Below are positions 33,152-33,663 of a stretch of DNA of 33,663 bases, piece after piece. The position numbers and the translations under genes are program-made. The stretch comes from Candidatus Cacconaster caballi (GTDB lineage: Bacteria > Bacteroidota > Bacteroidia > Bacteroidales > UBA932): assembly GCA_018065695.1 (NCBI GenBank), contig JAGHST010000030.1, forward strand, positions 1 to 33,663, in the 5' to 3' direction. The notes beneath the pieces were generated by a model. It did not search any database, had not been told where the DNA came from, and worked only from the letters and a program-made list of their open reading frames with translations. The first letter of the stretch is position 1. Every line of letters starts with the position of its first letter.

Positions 33152-33364
33152 TTACTCGTTCCACCTGTGTGGCACTAACACCGGAGGATGTGTCGGAACA
33201 AATCCTTCCGGCATAGGAGTGCCGTGATTGGAAAGAGTGTCGGTTGCAGGCTGAGTCTCAGCTTGCTGAGTGCTGCTCTCCTGTGACACTGACCTTGCGG
33301 TGCCACAGGATGCAACGCTCATCGTCAGAGCTATTGCCGCTGATATTTTCAGAGTTTTATTCAT
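33152..33364 (-). CDS. Small predicted lipoprotein
   Basis: A 70-residue product, MNKTLKISAAIALTMSVASC and then a Ser/Thr/Gln-rich tail ending VPHRWNE. I start it at ATG 33364 because that places the lipobox VASC at residues 17-20; an upstream Met at 33385 would add seven charged residues before the signal. No domain recognised. It follows the Omp28-like gene by 24 bp on the same strand. Its stop codon is 3 bp from the tRNA-like T-arm. Confidence 0.6.
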   Translation of the reverse strand: MNKTLKISAAIALTMSVASCGTARSVSQESSTQQAETQPATDTLSNHGTPMPEGFVPTHPPVLVPHRWNE

Positions 33365-33388
33365 AATTTCATTTAAATCATCCATTGG

Positions 33389-33663
33389 TTATAGCTGGAG
33401 GGACCTGGCATTGGAAACAATATGAGAAGGTCTGTCGGAAATGATGTAGACAACAACTTTAAGTTCATCGGTATTCCACTCCGGCTGCGCAGTGAAACTG
33501 AAATTCACGCTGTCCCTGTCTCCATATTGTTTTATCCCCAAAGGATCCCCGCTGTAGTTTTTCTGTAAAAAAGCACGAAGGACATTGTCGTGAATATATT
33601 CGCTTCCGCCGCCAATCTGCGGCACCTTTATGCCGTCTTCCAGAACCATCGCACCTATTGAAT
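33389..33663 (-). CDS. C-terminal part of an Omp28-related outer membrane protein (partial)
   Basis: The frame stays open to the window edge, so the 5' part is missing; about 91 codons are visible. The segment YIHDNVLRAFLQKNYSGDPLG followed by WNTDELKVVVYIISDRPSHIVSNARSLQL resembles the C-terminus of Bacteroidota Omp28-related proteins (H-D/N-VLR, then a W-x(n)-L-x-VVV/AFV strand and a final A-x-S/V-L). The function of Omp28 proteins is unclear; they are exported and often lie next to thioredoxin-like or lipoprotein genes. The match is from memory over a short segment. Confidence 0.5.
   Translation of the reverse strand, partial: SIGAMVLEDGIKVPQIGGGSEYIHDNVLRAFLQKNYSGDPLGIKQYGDRDSVNFSFTAQPEWNTDELKVVVYIISDRPSHIVSNARSLQL

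Noticed and set aside
32984-33178. Plus-strand frame of 64 residues
   Set aside because: It overlaps the ferredoxin gene in another frame, then crosses its terminator and the tRNA fragment.

Overview
The window is chromosomal DNA from a member of the Bacteroidota, most likely the order Bacteroidales. The signs are repeated TAnnTTTG -7 promoter elements, a Rho factor with a long Gln-rich N-terminal insert, Bacteroidota-type LptD, DUF4252 and DUF1573 proteins, and few Shine-Dalgarno sites. I cannot name the genus. Almost everything is a conserved housekeeping gene. The accessory-looking parts are the left edge (1-1380) and, less clearly, the right edge (33120-33663).

Left edge, 1-1380: the C-terminal part of a protein that resembles a Y1 (REP-associated, RAYT-like) transposase runs in from outside the window. 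It is followed after 39 bp by a 51-bp tandem palindromic repeat, then by a 192-bp stretch bounded by imperfect 22-bp inverted repeats, a cluster of three TTGCACAAC-type words, and a row of compact hairpins that ends at the 3' end of a tRNA-Leu(UAG) gene. No convincing gene lies between 664 and 1381.

1508-3987 (minus strand) is a compact operon: two half-size chromate transporter (ChrA) subunits, a BASS-family transporter and 5-formyltetrahydrofolate cyclo-ligase. A DUF4252 protein (plus) overlaps trigger factor (minus) tail to tail. An M20 dipeptidase (plus) is followed by clpX, clpP, rho and lptD, all on the minus strand, so lptD and rho are upstream of clpPX in the direction of transcription. 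From a shared divergent promoter region at 13839-13909 an Amidase_3-SPOR cell-wall amidase reads right, followed by an AT-rich gap and then dnaA-pepD-rpe-nagZ-like with 4-bp ATGA overlaps.

20085-33072: birA (minus) and rsfS (plus) start from overlapping promoters. From rsfS onward thirteen genes lie on the plus strand without a gap that could hold an obvious terminator until the last: rsfS-ftsH-cdsA-psd (ribosome silencing, membrane proteolysis, phospholipid synthesis), then an arginine block (GNAT acyltransferase, argG, argE-like, argH, argF), a lipoprotein flavodoxin fused to a TSCPD domain, a DUF1573 protein, meaB, and a short 2[4Fe-4S] ferredoxin with its own promoter and terminator. The arginine block carries a canonical ornithine carbamoyltransferase, not the N-succinylornithine enzyme known from Bacteroides.

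Right edge: a fragment matching only the T-arm and acceptor 3' strand of a tRNA abuts a small lipoprotein gene, preceded by the 3' end of an Omp28-like gene that runs off the window.

The most unusual items are the transposase-like gene with its palindromic 51-bp repeats, the structured region beside tRNA-Leu, the flavodoxin-TSCPD lipoprotein fusion, the interlocked birA/rsfS promoters, and the tRNA 3' fragment.
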